This document shows, piece after piece, positions 33,716 through 43,140 of a DNA stretch of 64,000 nt. This DNA is from Devosia sp. Leaf420 (GTDB taxonomy: Bacteria > Pseudomonadota > Alphaproteobacteria > Rhizobiales > Devosiaceae). Where the stretch lies: assembly GCF_001425445.1 (NCBI RefSeq), contig NZ_LMQU01000001.1, positions 559,221 through 623,220 of the forward strand, written 5' to 3'. A program made the position numbers and the translations under genes. Below the pieces are notes generated by a model. It worked only from the letters and a program-made list of their open reading frames with translations. It had not been told where the DNA came from and did not search any database. The first letter of the stretch is position 1, and the number at the start of each line of letters is the position of its first letter.

Positions 33716-34597
33716 TTATTCCTTCGGCTCCATGGCGTCGCGGAGACCATCGCCAAGGAAATTCACGGCCAGCACCGTGCAAAGGATCAACAGCCCCGGG
33801 GGAATGGCGAGCCAAGGCGCGACGCTGAGATAGGAACTGGCGCTGTTGAGCAGATTCCCCCACGTCGGTACCGGCGGCTGGATACCAAAGCCGAGAAAGC
33901 TCAGAGCCGATTCCAGCATGATGGCGCTGCCTACGGCCAGAGTCGCCGAAACAGTGATTGGGCCGATGGCATTGGGCAGGATATGGCGGAACATGAGGCG
34001 CGCGCCCCCTGCCCCCAAGGCGCGGGCCGCCTCGACGAATTCGCGCTCACGAAGCGCCAGAAACTGGCTCCGCACCAAACGCGCCGTACCCATCCAGATC
34101 AGCATGCCGACGATGGCGACAAGGAGAGGCGGACTGGGACGAAAGAGCCCGGACAGCAGCAGCACAAGCGGCAAAGTCGGGATCGACAACATCACGTCGG
34201 TCAGCCGCATCAAGAGCGCGTCGGTCCAGCCACGGTAAAAACCTGAGAGCGCGCCCACCAAAGTCCCGGCTATCGTCGCAATGATTGCGCCCGCAAGACC
34301 GACAGCGAGCGATACGCGACCGCCATAGATCAGCCGGGTCAGGGAGTCGCGACCAAGTTCGTCAGTCCCCAGCCAATGCTGCGCTGAAATCGGTCCGGGT
34401 GAACCAATCAGCATGAAATCCTGCCCATCGAAGGAATAGGGCGAGAAATAGGGGCCGATGATGATCGCGACGGCGAGAAGCAACAAGAACGTCAGACCAG
34501 CTACTGCCGGCTTGTGCTTGAAGAAACGCTTGATGACGCGACGGCCGTAGCTTTGCGGCGGCTGGACCTTGGCCAGCGGAATGGCAGTGTCAACCAT
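33716..34597 (-). CDS. ABC transporter permease, DppC/OppC type
   Basis: A 293-residue membrane subunit from the ATG at 34597, preceded by AAGGA. Hallmarks are HWLGTDELGRDSLTRLIYGG, the EAA loop EREFVEAARALGAGGARLMF, and ESALSFLGFGIQPPVPTWGN. It overlaps the end of the DppB-type gene by eight bases, the usual coupling of the two permeases. The start within the longer frame is set by the first cytoplasmic helix beginning after about 25 residues. Confidence 0.95.
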   Translation of the reverse strand: MVDTAIPLAKVQPPQSYGRRVIKRFFKHKPAVAGLTFLLLLAVAIIIGPYFSPYSFDGQDFMLIGSPGPISAQHWLGTDELGRDSLTRLIYGGRVSLAVGLAGAIIATIAGTLVGALSGFYRGWTDALLMRLTDVMLSIPTLPLVLLLSGLFRPSPPLLVAIVGMLIWMGTARLVRSQFLALREREFVEAARALGAGGARLMFRHILPNAIGPITVSATLAVGSAIMLESALSFLGFGIQPPVPTWGNLLNSASSYLSVAPWLAIPPGLLILCTVLAVNFLGDGLRDAMEPKE

Positions 34598-35543
34598 AGC
34601 GGATCCTTGGGTCGAGCGATGCATAGGCGAGATCGGCGATGATGTTGGCGATGATGATGCCAAGCGAGCCCATCATCATCAGACCCATCAGCATCGGATA
34701 GTCGCGGCCATCCATGCTTTCCATGAAAAGACGCCCAATGCCGGGCCAGGCAAAGACGGTTTCTGTAATGACAGCACCAGAAATTACGGTCGCAAAATCC
34801 ACCGCGATGACAGTGACGGCTGGGATCATGGCGTTTCGCAGGGCGTGAAGAATAACCACACCCCGCTCCGAGCGACCCTTGGCGTAAGCGGTACGGATAT
34901 AATCCTGATTGAGCACGTCGATCATGCCGGACCGGATAAACCGGCTCCAGCTCGCGACAGTGGCGAGCGACAGGACTGCGGCGGGCATGACGATATGGCG
35001 CAGACGATCGAGAAAATCGCCGCCGCCGATGGATTTATAGCCAGCCGATGGCAGCCAACCCAGTTGCACGGAAAACAGCAATTGTAGCAGTAAGGCCAGC
35101 CAAAAGACGGGGATCGAGATACCGGCGAACGAGGCCAGCGTCAGGCTACTATCGAGCTTCGAGCCACGGCGCGAAGCGCTGATGATTCCAAGAGGAATAG
35201 CGATGATGAGGGAAATGATCAGCGCAAGGCCGCCCAGCTCAAGCGTTGGCCCGAGGCGCAAGACGATTTCGGTCAGCACCGGGCGACCAGTGCGGATGGA
35301 GTAACCCCAATCGCCGACCACCATGGACTTCAGCCAGAGGAGGTATTGAATCGGCACTGGTTGATCGAGACCATACGCGGCCGAGATCTGCGCCAGCGCT
35401 TCCTTACTGACGGCAGGGTTCTCGGTATACATATCGAGCGGACCGCCCGGCGCCAGATGGATAATGGCGAAAAGAATAACCGAAATACCCAGCAGCAGCG
35501 GGATGGCGCTCAGTAGACGGCGCAAGACGTAACCAAAACTCAT
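34590..35543 (-). CDS. ABC transporter permease, DppB/OppB type
   Basis: A 317-residue membrane subunit starting SFGYVLRRLLSAIPLLLGISVI, a typical DppB first helix. The periplasmic AAYGLDQPVPIQYLLWL, the EAA loop NQDYIRTAYAKGRSERGVVI, and the terminal SLDPRIRYG are characteristic. It follows the binding protein gene after a strong intrinsic terminator, implying reduced expression relative to the binding protein. Confidence 0.95.
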   Translation of the reverse strand: MSFGYVLRRLLSAIPLLLGISVILFAIIHLAPGGPLDMYTENPAVSKEALAQISAAYGLDQPVPIQYLLWLKSMVVGDWGYSIRTGRPVLTEIVLRLGPTLELGGLALIISLIIAIPLGIISASRRGSKLDSSLTLASFAGISIPVFWLALLLQLLFSVQLGWLPSAGYKSIGGGDFLDRLRHIVMPAAVLSLATVASWSRFIRSGMIDVLNQDYIRTAYAKGRSERGVVILHALRNAMIPAVTVIAVDFATVISGAVITETVFAWPGIGRLFMESMDGRDYPMLMGLMMMGSLGIIIANIIADLAYASLDPRIRYG

Positions 35544-35560
35544 GCCGCCTCCAGGCTCGC

Positions 35561-35597
35561 AAAAAGAAAATGCCCCCGGCCCGTTGCGGCCGGGGGC
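35561..35597 (-). terminator. Intrinsic terminator between binding protein and permease genes
   Basis: On the - strand a perfect 10-bp GC-rich stem (GCCCCCGGCC with GGCCGGGGGC, 6-base loop) is followed at once by ATTTTCTTTTT, a good U-tract. It begins 17 bases after the binding-protein stop. It should terminate most transcripts there and let a fraction read through into the permeases. Confidence 0.85.
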
Positions 35598-35613
35598 GTT
35601 CGTCCAGTGGAGA

Positions 35614-37224
35614 TTACTCCATGTACCAGGCAGAGGTATCGACGAAGTTGGTCATGTTGGTTGGGTTCGGCACGAAGTTCTTGAGCTTTGTGGTCTTGGC
35701 GATCAAGGCCACGTTGTTGACCAGCGAGATGGTCGGCAGGTCTTCGGCCAGGATGGCTTGGAACTTCGAGGCTGCAACCTTGCGCTCAGCTGGGTCCAGC
35801 GTGTTCTCGAATTCGGCCATGGCTGCATCGAGCTCAGGGTTGGAATAGGACTGGCCATTGTTGGCGCCGCCCGTGCCCCAGAAGTCGTGGTAGACGGGGT
35901 TAGCCGAGGTGATCCAGCGACCATAGATCAGGTCGTAGCCGCCCTTGTAGCGGGCTTCGCGATAGGCAACGCCGGTTTGGTTGTTGGCGGTTGCCTCGAT
36001 GCCGATGGCCTTGAGCTGGGCAATGATGACTTGCTGGGCGAGTTCGTCATCGGCGCGACCGGACTGCACCATGAACGCATAGGAGAGACGTTCGCCGTCC
36101 TTTTCACGGATGCCATCGCTGCCGGCGACATAACCGGATTCGTCGAGGAGCGCGTTGGCGGCGGCAACGTCATAGGCGAGGACCGGCGTGCTGTCGTCGT
36201 AGAAATCGAACACCGGTACGACAGGCGACTTGATAGCCTTGGGGAAACCACCCTGAGCGCGAATGATCACTTCGCGATCGATGGCCATGGCAATAGCCTT
36301 GCGCACGTTGAGATCGGCGAGCGAGGGGCGCTTGAAGTTGAAATCGAGGTGCTGCCAGCTTAGCTGCGGCCCCTGGACGATTTCGATGCCCTCGATGCCC
36401 TGAACCTGGCTCGCCTGGCTGTAGGGGGTCGAGACGACCATGGTCACTTCGCCCGACTTGAGCTGGGTGATCAGGGTATTGGTGTCGGGGATCATCTTGA
36501 AGATGATGGAGTCGAGGTAGGGCAGCTTGTCGCCGTTTTCAGCAGTGCGCCAGTAGTCGTCATTGCGCACGGTCTCGACATACTGGCCGCGCACGAATTC
36601 CTTGACCTTAAACGGTCCGGTGCCGACCGGGGTCTCATTATAGGACGAGGTATTGAGATCGGTGCCTTCGAGGAGGTGCTTTGGCATGATGCCGAAGGTG
36701 AACAGCGTCGCGGCAAAGGTCGGCGTGATCGTGTTGTAGTTGACGATGACCGTGTAGTCGTCGGGGATGTCGATGCTCTCGACTTCGGACGAACCATCCT
36801 TGGATTCGGCGATGAACGCTGGGTCCTTGACGGCCTCCCAGGTGTATTTCACGTCGGCAGAGGTGAAGGGTTCGCCATCATGCCACTTGACGCCTTCGCG
36901 CAGCTTGTAGGTGATCTGCATGGTCTTGCCGTCATCGGAGACGACAATGCCGCCATTTTCGAGCGATGGCACTTCGGTGGCGAGAACCGGCACATAGACC
37001 GCGTCCTTATCAGGCGCGATCAGGCCTTCGATGACGGCGGCCTGCGCATCGCCGAGGAAGCCGGTCGAATAGGGGTTCATCGTATCGATCTCATAGGTGA
37101 GACCGACGATCAGCGTGCCGCCTGGCGCCTGGGCCCAGGCTGGGAAAGCCCGCATGGTGGTGAGTACGGCGGTACCGGCAAGCATGCCCTGAAGCGCTGC
37201 ACGGCGGGTCAGTTTGATTGTCAT
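35614..37224 (-). CDS. Peptide-type ABC substrate-binding protein (SBP family 5)
   Basis: A 536-residue periplasmic protein. The ATG at 37224 has AAGGA seven bases upstream; the earlier in-frame GTG overlaps it. The N-terminus KLTRRAALQGMLAGTAVLTT with AWAQA cleavage has twin arginines, so Tat export is possible. Family motifs are YKLREGVKWHDGEPFTSADVKYTWE, PVGTGPFKVKEFVRGQ and LNVRKAIAMAIDRE. It serves the DppB/DppC permeases directly downstream, and probably the DppD/DppF ATPases at 38414-40412 upstream. Confidence 0.95.
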   Translation of the reverse strand: MTIKLTRRAALQGMLAGTAVLTTMRAFPAWAQAPGGTLIVGLTYEIDTMNPYSTGFLGDAQAAVIEGLIAPDKDAVYVPVLATEVPSLENGGIVVSDDGKTMQITYKLREGVKWHDGEPFTSADVKYTWEAVKDPAFIAESKDGSSEVESIDIPDDYTVIVNYNTITPTFAATLFTFGIMPKHLLEGTDLNTSSYNETPVGTGPFKVKEFVRGQYVETVRNDDYWRTAENGDKLPYLDSIIFKMIPDTNTLITQLKSGEVTMVVSTPYSQASQVQGIEGIEIVQGPQLSWQHLDFNFKRPSLADLNVRKAIAMAIDREVIIRAQGGFPKAIKSPVVPVFDFYDDSTPVLAYDVAAANALLDESGYVAGSDGIREKDGERLSYAFMVQSGRADDELAQQVIIAQLKAIGIEATANNQTGVAYREARYKGGYDLIYGRWITSANPVYHDFWGTGGANNGQSYSNPELDAAMAEFENTLDPAERKVAASKFQAILAEDLPTISLVNNVALIAKTTKLKNFVPNPTNMTNFVDTSAWYME

Positions 37225-37291
37225 TGTCACGTCCTTCTACCTGATGCCCATGCGGGCGTTTGCCTTAGCCAGCTTCGGCCGGTCTTGTCGT

Positions 37292-38221
37292 CTAGTAGCC
37301 CAGCGTTCGATCCACGAGATGCGGCAGCTTCTCGCCGCGCTCGAACCGCCGGATATTTTCAGCCATTTCCGCCACGGCCGTATGCGCATGCGTCGGCGCT
37401 GCTACGTGCGGGGAAAGCAAGACTTTTGGGTGGCTCCACAGCGGATCTGCCGCCGGGAGAGGCTCGGTCCGGAAGACATCGAGGGCGGCACCGCTCACCT
37501 GTCCACGATCGAGCGCATCGATCAGATCGGCATCGACCACATGGCCACCGCGCGCGCCGTTGATGAAAAATGCGCCCTTGGCCAAGGCGTTCAGCACGGT
37601 CGCATCGACGACATTCGCCGTTTCGCTGGTCATAGGCAGGAGGTTGACGAGAATGTCAGCGCCCCTCACTGCATCCATGAGGGCCGGGCGGCCCGCAAAG
37701 CTGGTTGCGCCATCGATCGGGCGGCCAGATCGGCTCCAGACGCGCGTCTTGAAACCGAAGCGGACGAAATGGCTGGCAACCTGCGAGCCAAGGGCCCCTG
37801 CCCCGAGCACGGCGACGGTGCGCTCGCGCGCCAGCTTTTCCTGCTGCGGCGCCCATTCGCGCTTGGCCTGAAGGTCGGCGTAGATGGCGAGGTTGCGGTG
37901 CCAAGCGAGCGCGTGGGCCAGCACCCAATCCGACATGCCGTCAGCCAATCCATCATCAACCAGACGGACAATCGGCAAATGGTCCGGCACTTCGCCGCTT
38001 GCAAGCAGGTGTTCGATGCCGGCATTGAGACTTAGCACTAGCTCTAGCCCCGGAACTGCAGCGATAACACCCGGCGTCGGGCGGCCAACGACGATATAGG
38101 GCACAGGCGCATCCCCAGACTGGGGCTGCTGGGTGAACACTTCATGCTCTGGCAACTCGCTGCGAAACAGCTCGGCCATGTGCTCTGGATTGCTTCGTGC
38201 GGCGATAAATATACGTTTCAT
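37292..38221 (-). CDS. D-2-hydroxyacid dehydrogenase, glyoxylate/hydroxypyruvate reductase A (GhrA) type
   Basis: A 309-residue enzyme from the ATG at 38221. The N-terminal half is the substrate domain (PGLELVLSLNAGIEHL). The cofactor motif VLGAGALGSQVA is at about 138-149. The catalytic Arg is in FINGARGGHVVDADLI, the Glu in VFRTEPLPAADPLW, and the His in LLSPHVAAPTH; this order and the short form are GhrA-like. It lies between the ATPase genes and the binding-protein gene of a peptide importer, so the natural 2-keto or 2-hydroxy acid probably arises from the imported compound. Confidence 0.88.
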   Translation of the reverse strand: MKRIFIAARSNPEHMAELFRSELPEHEVFTQQPQSGDAPVPYIVVGRPTPGVIAAVPGLELVLSLNAGIEHLLASGEVPDHLPIVRLVDDGLADGMSDWVLAHALAWHRNLAIYADLQAKREWAPQQEKLARERTVAVLGAGALGSQVASHFVRFGFKTRVWSRSGRPIDGATSFAGRPALMDAVRGADILVNLLPMTSETANVVDATVLNALAKGAFFINGARGGHVVDADLIDALDRGQVSGAALDVFRTEPLPAADPLWSHPKVLLSPHVAAPTHAHTAVAEMAENIRRFERGEKLPHLVDRTLGY

Positions 38222-38328
38222 GACAAGCAGCATGGTGCGGCAGGAAGGCGTCATGCAATGCCCGAAAAAATCCGCTTTATGCGCACTTCAACTCATGCAC
38301 TGGGCAAATCGTCCAAATGCACAAAAAA

Positions 38329-38364
38329 TGCCCGCAATCGCGGTTTTATGAGCAATTGCGGGCA
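38329..38364. repeat. 10-bp inverted repeat in the gap between ATPase and GhrA-like genes
   Basis: TGCCCGCAAT and its exact complement ATTGCGGGCA are separated by 16 bases within a 192-base gap that otherwise holds no gene. A related partial copy, AATGCCCGAAAAA, occurs about 75 bases further left. It may be a transcript hairpin after the DppF-type gene or a double operator for a promoter serving the GhrA-like, binding-protein and permease genes. Confidence 0.5.
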
Positions 38365-38413
38365 TTGAGAGGTGGTTGTTACCGAAGTGCGCAGGACCGA
38401 CGAAATGCTTGAT

Positions 38414-39397
38414 CTATTCGCTCAGGTTAAGCTCGGCTGCTCTGATGCACGCCACGCGGTGACCGTTTTCGAGCGTTTCGAGTGGCGGGACCACTTCAGC
38501 GCAGGGCTCAATCGCATAGGGGCAGCGGGTGCGGAAAACGCAGCCGGAGGGTGGATTGACCGGGCTTGGGAGATCACCCTTGAGCGTGATGCGCTCGCGG
38601 CGGATCGTCGGGTCCGGCACGGGCGCGGCGTCGAGCAGAGCGCGGGTATAGGGGTGGCGCGGATTTGAATAGAGATCGGCGGCAGTGCCCATCTCCATGA
38701 CCCTACCAAGATAGAGGACGATGACGCGGTCGCAGAGGAATTCGATGACCGAAAGATCGTGGCCGATGAAGAGGAGCGAGAGGCCAAGTTCGCGGCGGAG
38801 ATCCTGCAGCAGGTTGATGATCTGGGCCTGGATCGAGACGTCGAGGGCCGAGACCGGCTCGTCGGCTACGATGAATTCGGGGTTGACGGCTAGCGCCCGG
38901 GCGATGCCGATGCGTTGGCGTTGCCCGCCGGAAAACTCATGCGGAAAACGTGCAGAAGCGCTGCGTGGTAGGCCAACTTTTTCGAGCAGATCTCCAATGC
39001 GCTGGTCGCGATCTTTCCGCGTACCAATCTTATGGAGAAGCAGCGCCTCACCCAGCGTTTGGCCGACGCTCATGCGTGGGTTGAGGCTGGCATAAGGGTC
39101 CTGAAAAATGATCTGCATCTTGCTGCGCAGGGCTTTTAGGTCGGGTGGCGAAAGCGTGGTGACTTCTTTCTCGCCCAGTTGCACCTTACCTGAGGTCGGT
39201 TCGACGAGGCGCAGGACGGCTCGGCCAATTGTGGTCTTGCCTGAGCCCGATTCGCCGACCAGGCCGACGACTTCGCCCTTGCCGACGGTGAAGGACACGC
39301 CATCAACTGCGCGGAGCGTGACACCCTCCTTGAAGAGCGTCTTGCCAATTGGGTAGTGGACTTTGAGATCTTCGACGACGAGGAGCGGCTCAGCCAT
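38414..39397 (-). CDS. ABC transporter ATPase, DppF/OppF type
   Basis: A 327-residue nucleotide-binding subunit starting at the ATG at 39397, eight bases inside the DppD-type gene. Walker [11 protein letters not shown]-loop IFQDPYASLNPR, signature FSGGQRQR, Walker B FIVADEP and switch His in FIGHDLSVIE are intact. The C-terminal extension has GCVFRTRCPYAIEPCAE. It lacks adjacent permeases on its own side; the nearest are those at 33716-35543, and the two halves probably form one importer. Confidence 0.95.
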   Translation of the reverse strand: MAEPLLVVEDLKVHYPIGKTLFKEGVTLRAVDGVSFTVGKGEVVGLVGESGSGKTTIGRAVLRLVEPTSGKVQLGEKEVTTLSPPDLKALRSKMQIIFQDPYASLNPRMSVGQTLGEALLLHKIGTRKDRDQRIGDLLEKVGLPRSASARFPHEFSGGQRQRIGIARALAVNPEFIVADEPVSALDVSIQAQIINLLQDLRRELGLSLLFIGHDLSVIEFLCDRVIVLYLGRVMEMGTAADLYSNPRHPYTRALLDAAPVPDPTIRRERITLKGDLPSPVNPPSGCVFRTRCPYAIEPCAEVVPPLETLENGHRVACIRAAELNLSE

Positions 39398-40412
39398 GGA
39401 CTTCGTTCCAGCGGATGCAGCGGGCCCGATGTTCGGGAACGACCGGCAGGAGGGCGGGCACCGCGGCGCGGCATTCGGGGATGACCCAGGCACAGCGCGG
39501 GTTGAAATCGCAGCCCTGCGGCGGGTTGCGCGGATCAACGACACTGCCCGGGATGGCGCGGAGGCGCAGCTCCTGGCCCGAGGCGCGGGCAGCGTGATCG
39601 ACGACCGGCAGGCTATCGAGAAGGCCGCGCGTATAGGGGTGGCTTGGATGGGCGAAGAGCTCGCGCACCGGGGCCGCCTCGACGATGCGGCCGCCATACA
39701 TGACGGCGACGCGATCGGCGACTTCGGCGACGACACCAAGATTGTGGGTGATGAACAGGATGCCCATGCCGATCTCACGCTGCAGGCGGCGCATGAGTTC
39801 AAGGATCTGCAACTGCACGGTCACGTCGAGGGCCGTGGTCGGCTCGTCGGCAATGAGCAGCGCGGGGTTGCAGGCCAGCGCCATGGCGATCATGACGCGC
39901 TGGCGCATGCCGCCCGACATCTGATGGGGATAGACATCGGCGCGGCGGGCTGGATCGGGGATTTCGACCAGAGCCAGCATTTCTACGGCGCGAGCCCAAG
40001 CCTGTTTTCGCGTCAGGTTCTGGTGAAGCCGTGCGGCTTCGGCAATCTGCGCACCGACCTTCTGTGTCGGATTGAGCGAGGTCATCGGCTCCTGAAAGAT
40101 CATGCCGATTTCGTTGCCGCGAATGGCGCGCATGGCGTTTTCGGGCTGCTTGACGAGATCGACGATCTGGCCCGCGCGCGTGCGGAACAGCATTTCGCCG
40201 CCGGTGATGGCGCCGACGCCTTTTTGGATGAGGCGCATGACTGAAAGGCTGGTGACGGATTTGCCCGAGCCGCTTTCACCGACGAGGGCAACGGTCTCGC
40301 CCTGCCCGATGGTGAGGTCGACGCCTTTGACAGCGCGGACGACGCCGGTTTCGGTCGAGAACTCGGTGACGAGGCCGCGGATATCGAGCAGTGGAGTGGT
40401 CTGATCCGTCAT
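39390..40412 (-). CDS. ABC transporter ATPase, DppD/OppD type
   Basis: A 340-residue nucleotide-binding subunit; the ATG at 40412 overlaps the stop of the DUF885 gene. Walker [10 protein letters not shown]-loop [13 protein letters not shown], signature MSGGMRQR, Walker [13 protein letters not shown] and switch His in [11 protein letters not shown]. The C-terminal extension reads [18 protein letters not shown]. It pairs with the DppF-type protein that follows. Confidence 0.95.
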   Translation of the reverse strand: MTDQTTPLLDIRGLVTEFSTETGVVRAVKGVDLTIGQGETVALVGESGSGKSVTSLSVMRLIQKGVGAITGGEMLFRTRAGQIVDLVKQPENAMRAIRGNEIGMIFQEPMTSLNPTQKVGAQIAEAARLHQNLTRKQAWARAVEMLALVEIPDPARRADVYPHQMSGGMRQRVMIAMALACNPALLIADEPTTALDVTVQLQILELMRRLQREIGMGILFITHNLGVVAEVADRVAVMYGGRIVEAAPVRELFAHPSHPYTRGLLDSLPVVDHAARASGQELRLRAIPGSVVDPRNPPQGCDFNPRCAWVIPECRAAVPALLPVVPEHRARCIRWNEVHG

Positions 40413-42028
40413 GGGTTGAGGTGCCCTGCCCTTTCCATTTCCTCTGCTATCCACGCGAGCGGCATGTGACCGTAGCTCAGGAGGTGATCGTGGAAACCGA
40501 GCGTGTCGCCCTTCCAGCGCTGGCGCAAGCTTTTGATGCCTTCAACGCCGAGCCAATACATGAGGCGGGAGCCCGGCAGCATGGAATTGCGCACGACTTC
40601 ACCCTCGACGCGGGCGGCGGCAAAGCCGGCCTCGCGGTAGAAGGCCATGGCTTCTTCAAGGGTCCAGTCGCCCAAGTGCAGCTTGATGTCGACGAGGACG
40701 CTCGCGGCATTGCGGCGCTCGAACTGTTTGAGGAGGAGGATTTCCTCGGGCGTATAGAAGCCCGGCGCTTCCATAAGGAGGTCTTCGACATAGCAGGCCC
40801 AGCCTTCGATGAGCGTGCCGGACCCGAGGAAGGCCAAGCCTAAAGCGCAATCGGTGCCGGCAATGCGGGCGAGGCGCGATTGGGCAGCCCGGGCGCGGGT
40901 GTTCTGGGTGTGATGGCCAACGTTGCCGTGGTGGACCGAATGGATGGTTTTGACCATGGCGGTATTGTTGCCACGGAGGAACGCTGCCTCATCTTCGCCG
41001 GGCGGGGTCACCCAATAAACGCTGCCGGCGCCGGGATTGAGGCCGGGGGGCGAGCGATAAAAGAGGAAATAGAGCGGCTGGCTGATCTTGCGGAAGCAAG
41101 GCGCCATCCAGCGATAGTCGAGATCGTATTCCTGCGCCGGGGTGACGAGTTCGGCGCCTTGAGCGACGGCCTGCACGTCCCAATCCATATAGCTGTCAAA
41201 GACCGCTTCGGGATCGGCGGGGTGGATGTCGGCGAGGCCGGCCAGAATCTGGTCGGCACTGCGGCTCGGGTCGATTGCCCTAGCCATCTCTGCCATCTCG
41301 TCGCCCATGCGCTTATAAGCCACTTCCGCCATCTCGATGGCTTCGCGCGGCGACATAGGGAGGCCGTGGATCTCGGCCATGAGCTGGCTGAGATAGGCTT
41401 CGCCACAGGCGGGATCGGCATCGGGCTGGGCGTCGAGCGCGGCGGCGAAGGCTTCGAAGGCGTCGGCGGCCTGGCGGGCGGGTTCAGCCCAATCGTCGGC
41501 GAATTCTTCGTGGAGCTTTATGTCACTGCGGAGGAAACCGGCCATGGCCGTGGCTTCCTTTTGCGCGCGCTTGACCCAGCCCTGCGGAGCCGGGACGCCA
41601 TCAAGGCGCTCGGCGGCTGACCGCAGAAAACCAGCGAGACCATTGAGCCGCGCGATCAGCGCCGCGTGCCGGATCGGTTGGGACTGTGGCAGCAAAAGCG
41701 AAATAATCGAAAACGCCGCCTCGCCCGAATACCAAGCCGGATTGTGGAGCCGTGGCCGCGTTTCAGCCGACAGACGCTGCATACGCAGTTCGGCCAACAT
41801 CATGCGCCGATCAAGCCGATCGCCAAGATTTTCAGGCAGTTCGCTGGCTTCAAGGCGCGTGAGAAGATCGTCGATTTCGGCGATCTCTTCGCTCAGCGTC
41901 TCCGGTCCGGCCGGCGGCAGCACGGCATCATGGGCCTTATCGCCCATGAAGGTCGCGTCGACTGGACGGAAGCGCCAGTGATGGGCGAGGAAGTCGTCGA
42001 CAACCGCCGGATTGTAAGAAACCTTCAT
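40409..42028 (-). CDS. DUF885-family putative metallopeptidase with a variant metal motif
   Basis: A 539-residue protein from the ATG at 42028. The DUF885 family usually carries HExxPGHH. Here the corresponding site reads VHHGNVGHHTQN, keeping the trailing His-His but lacking the glutamate next to the first histidine. A later EGWACYVEDLLME is the family's second conserved acidic motif. The rest is helical and there is no signal peptide, so it acts in the cytoplasm. It is coupled by ATGA to the Gfo/Idh gene before and the DppD-type ATPase after. Peptide hydrolysis is plausible from context, unproven. Confidence 0.8.
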   Translation of the reverse strand: MKVSYNPAVVDDFLAHHWRFRPVDATFMGDKAHDAVLPPAGPETLSEEIAEIDDLLTRLEASELPENLGDRLDRRMMLAELRMQRLSAETRPRLHNPAWYSGEAAFSIISLLLPQSQPIRHAALIARLNGLAGFLRSAAERLDGVPAPQGWVKRAQKEATAMAGFLRSDIKLHEEFADDWAEPARQAADAFEAFAAALDAQPDADPACGEAYLSQLMAEIHGLPMSPREAIEMAEVAYKRMGDEMAEMARAIDPSRSADQILAGLADIHPADPEAVFDSYMDWDVQAVAQGAELVTPAQEYDLDYRWMAPCFRKISQPLYFLFYRSPPGLNPGAGSVYWVTPPGEDEAAFLRGNNTAMVKTIHSVHHGNVGHHTQNTRARAAQSRLARIAGTDCALGLAFLGSGTLIEGWACYVEDLLMEAPGFYTPEEILLLKQFERRNAASVLVDIKLHLGDWTLEEAMAFYREAGFAAARVEGEVVRNSMLPGSRLMYWLGVEGIKSLRQRWKGDTLGFHDHLLSYGHMPLAWIAEEMERAGHLNP

Positions 42029-43140
42029 GCGCTCTTGCCCGGCAGGTCGACCCAGCGGCGCTCGAAATGCGCCTTGATGATCGCGTCGACAATTTCTTGG
42101 CTCTTGGCGCCATCGAAGAAGGTGCATTCCTGCGGCCGGTCTTCGAGGATTTCGTCGACGAAGTGGCGGACGAGATTGCGATAATAGAGCTCAGGCCAGG
42201 GCGTATTGAGCGTTGTGCCCGGCGGGAGGGCCTCTGCGCCGACATCATATGGGATGAATTCGACGGCTTCGGCTTTGGCGATTTTGAGGGTTTCGGCCGT
42301 GCCAAATTCCGAGATCAGGCGGGCAACAGCGGCGCCCTTGGAGCCATAAACACGGATTTCGACGCCGGGATAATTGCCGACGGCGACATAGGAGGTCTGC
42401 AGCAGGCCCTGCGCGCCATTGGCATATTCGACCAGCGCCACGGCGCCGTCTTCGACCTTGATCTTTTGAAGGCCGACTTCGCCGCGAACGATGCGCTCGG
42501 GAATGAAATTCTTCATCGTCGAGGCGACCGAGCCGAACTCGCCGCCGAGCCAGCGCATCAGGTCGATGAGGTGCGAGCCATAGCCGACGATCGAGGCTGG
42601 GATCAGCGAATTGCGGTCGACGCCCGGCGTGATCTGGCGCAGCGGCTCTTGAGGATCGAGCCACTGGGAGTTCTGCTCGAAGCCGTGGATATGGAAGACT
42701 TCGCCGAGCGTGCCATCATCGATCCACTTCTTGATCTGACGGATGGCAGGCGAATAGCGGAAAGTGAAACCGAGCTTTGTGCGGACATCCTTGGCGTCGG
42801 CCTTGGCCGCTGCATCGAAGGCCGGGGCGGCTTCGGTGTGGAGCGGCTTTTCCGAGAGGACATGCTTGCCACCTGCGATGGCGAGGAGGCTCAGCGGCAA
42901 ATGGGTATGGGTCGGGGTGCAAACATCGACCATCTGCACATCGGGATCGGCGATGAGCTTTTCAGGGTCGGTATAGACCTTTTTGGCCCCGTATTTTTCG
43001 CCCATGGCCTTGGCGCGATCGGGATCGACATCGCAGACGGCGATGAGGTCAACGCGTTCATGCGCCTTGTAGCCGGGAAGGTGTGCCTTGTCGGCCCAGG
43101 TATGCGCGCCAATGAGGCCAACGCCGAGTTTGCTGGTCAT
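42025..43140 (-). CDS. Gfo/Idh/MocA-family NAD(P)-dependent oxidoreductase
   Basis: A 371-residue dehydrogenase. The N-terminal Rossmann domain starts KLGVGLIGAHTWADKAHLPG, an unusual variant of the GxGxxG/A turn. It continues with VCTPTHTHLPLSL and the catalytic-lysine motif HVLSEKPLHTEA. The C-terminal alpha/beta domain holds HLIDLMRWLGGEFG, typical of the family. Members oxidise sugars, inositols or amino-sugar-like ligands. It is coupled to the ketopantoate reductase-like gene upstream and a DUF885 gene downstream. Confidence 0.9.
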   Translation of the reverse strand: MTSKLGVGLIGAHTWADKAHLPGYKAHERVDLIAVCDVDPDRAKAMGEKYGAKKVYTDPEKLIADPDVQMVDVCTPTHTHLPLSLLAIAGGKHVLSEKPLHTEAAPAFDAAAKADAKDVRTKLGFTFRYSPAIRQIKKWIDDGTLGEVFHIHGFEQNSQWLDPQEPLRQITPGVDRNSLIPASIVGYGSHLIDLMRWLGGEFGSVASTMKNFIPERIVRGEVGLQKIKVEDGAVALVEYANGAQGLLQTSYVAVGNYPGVEIRVYGSKGAAVARLISEFGTAETLKIAKAEAVEFIPYDVGAEALPPGTTLNTPWPELYYRNLVRHFVDEILEDRPQECTFFDGAKSQEIVDAIIKAHFERRWVDLPGKSA

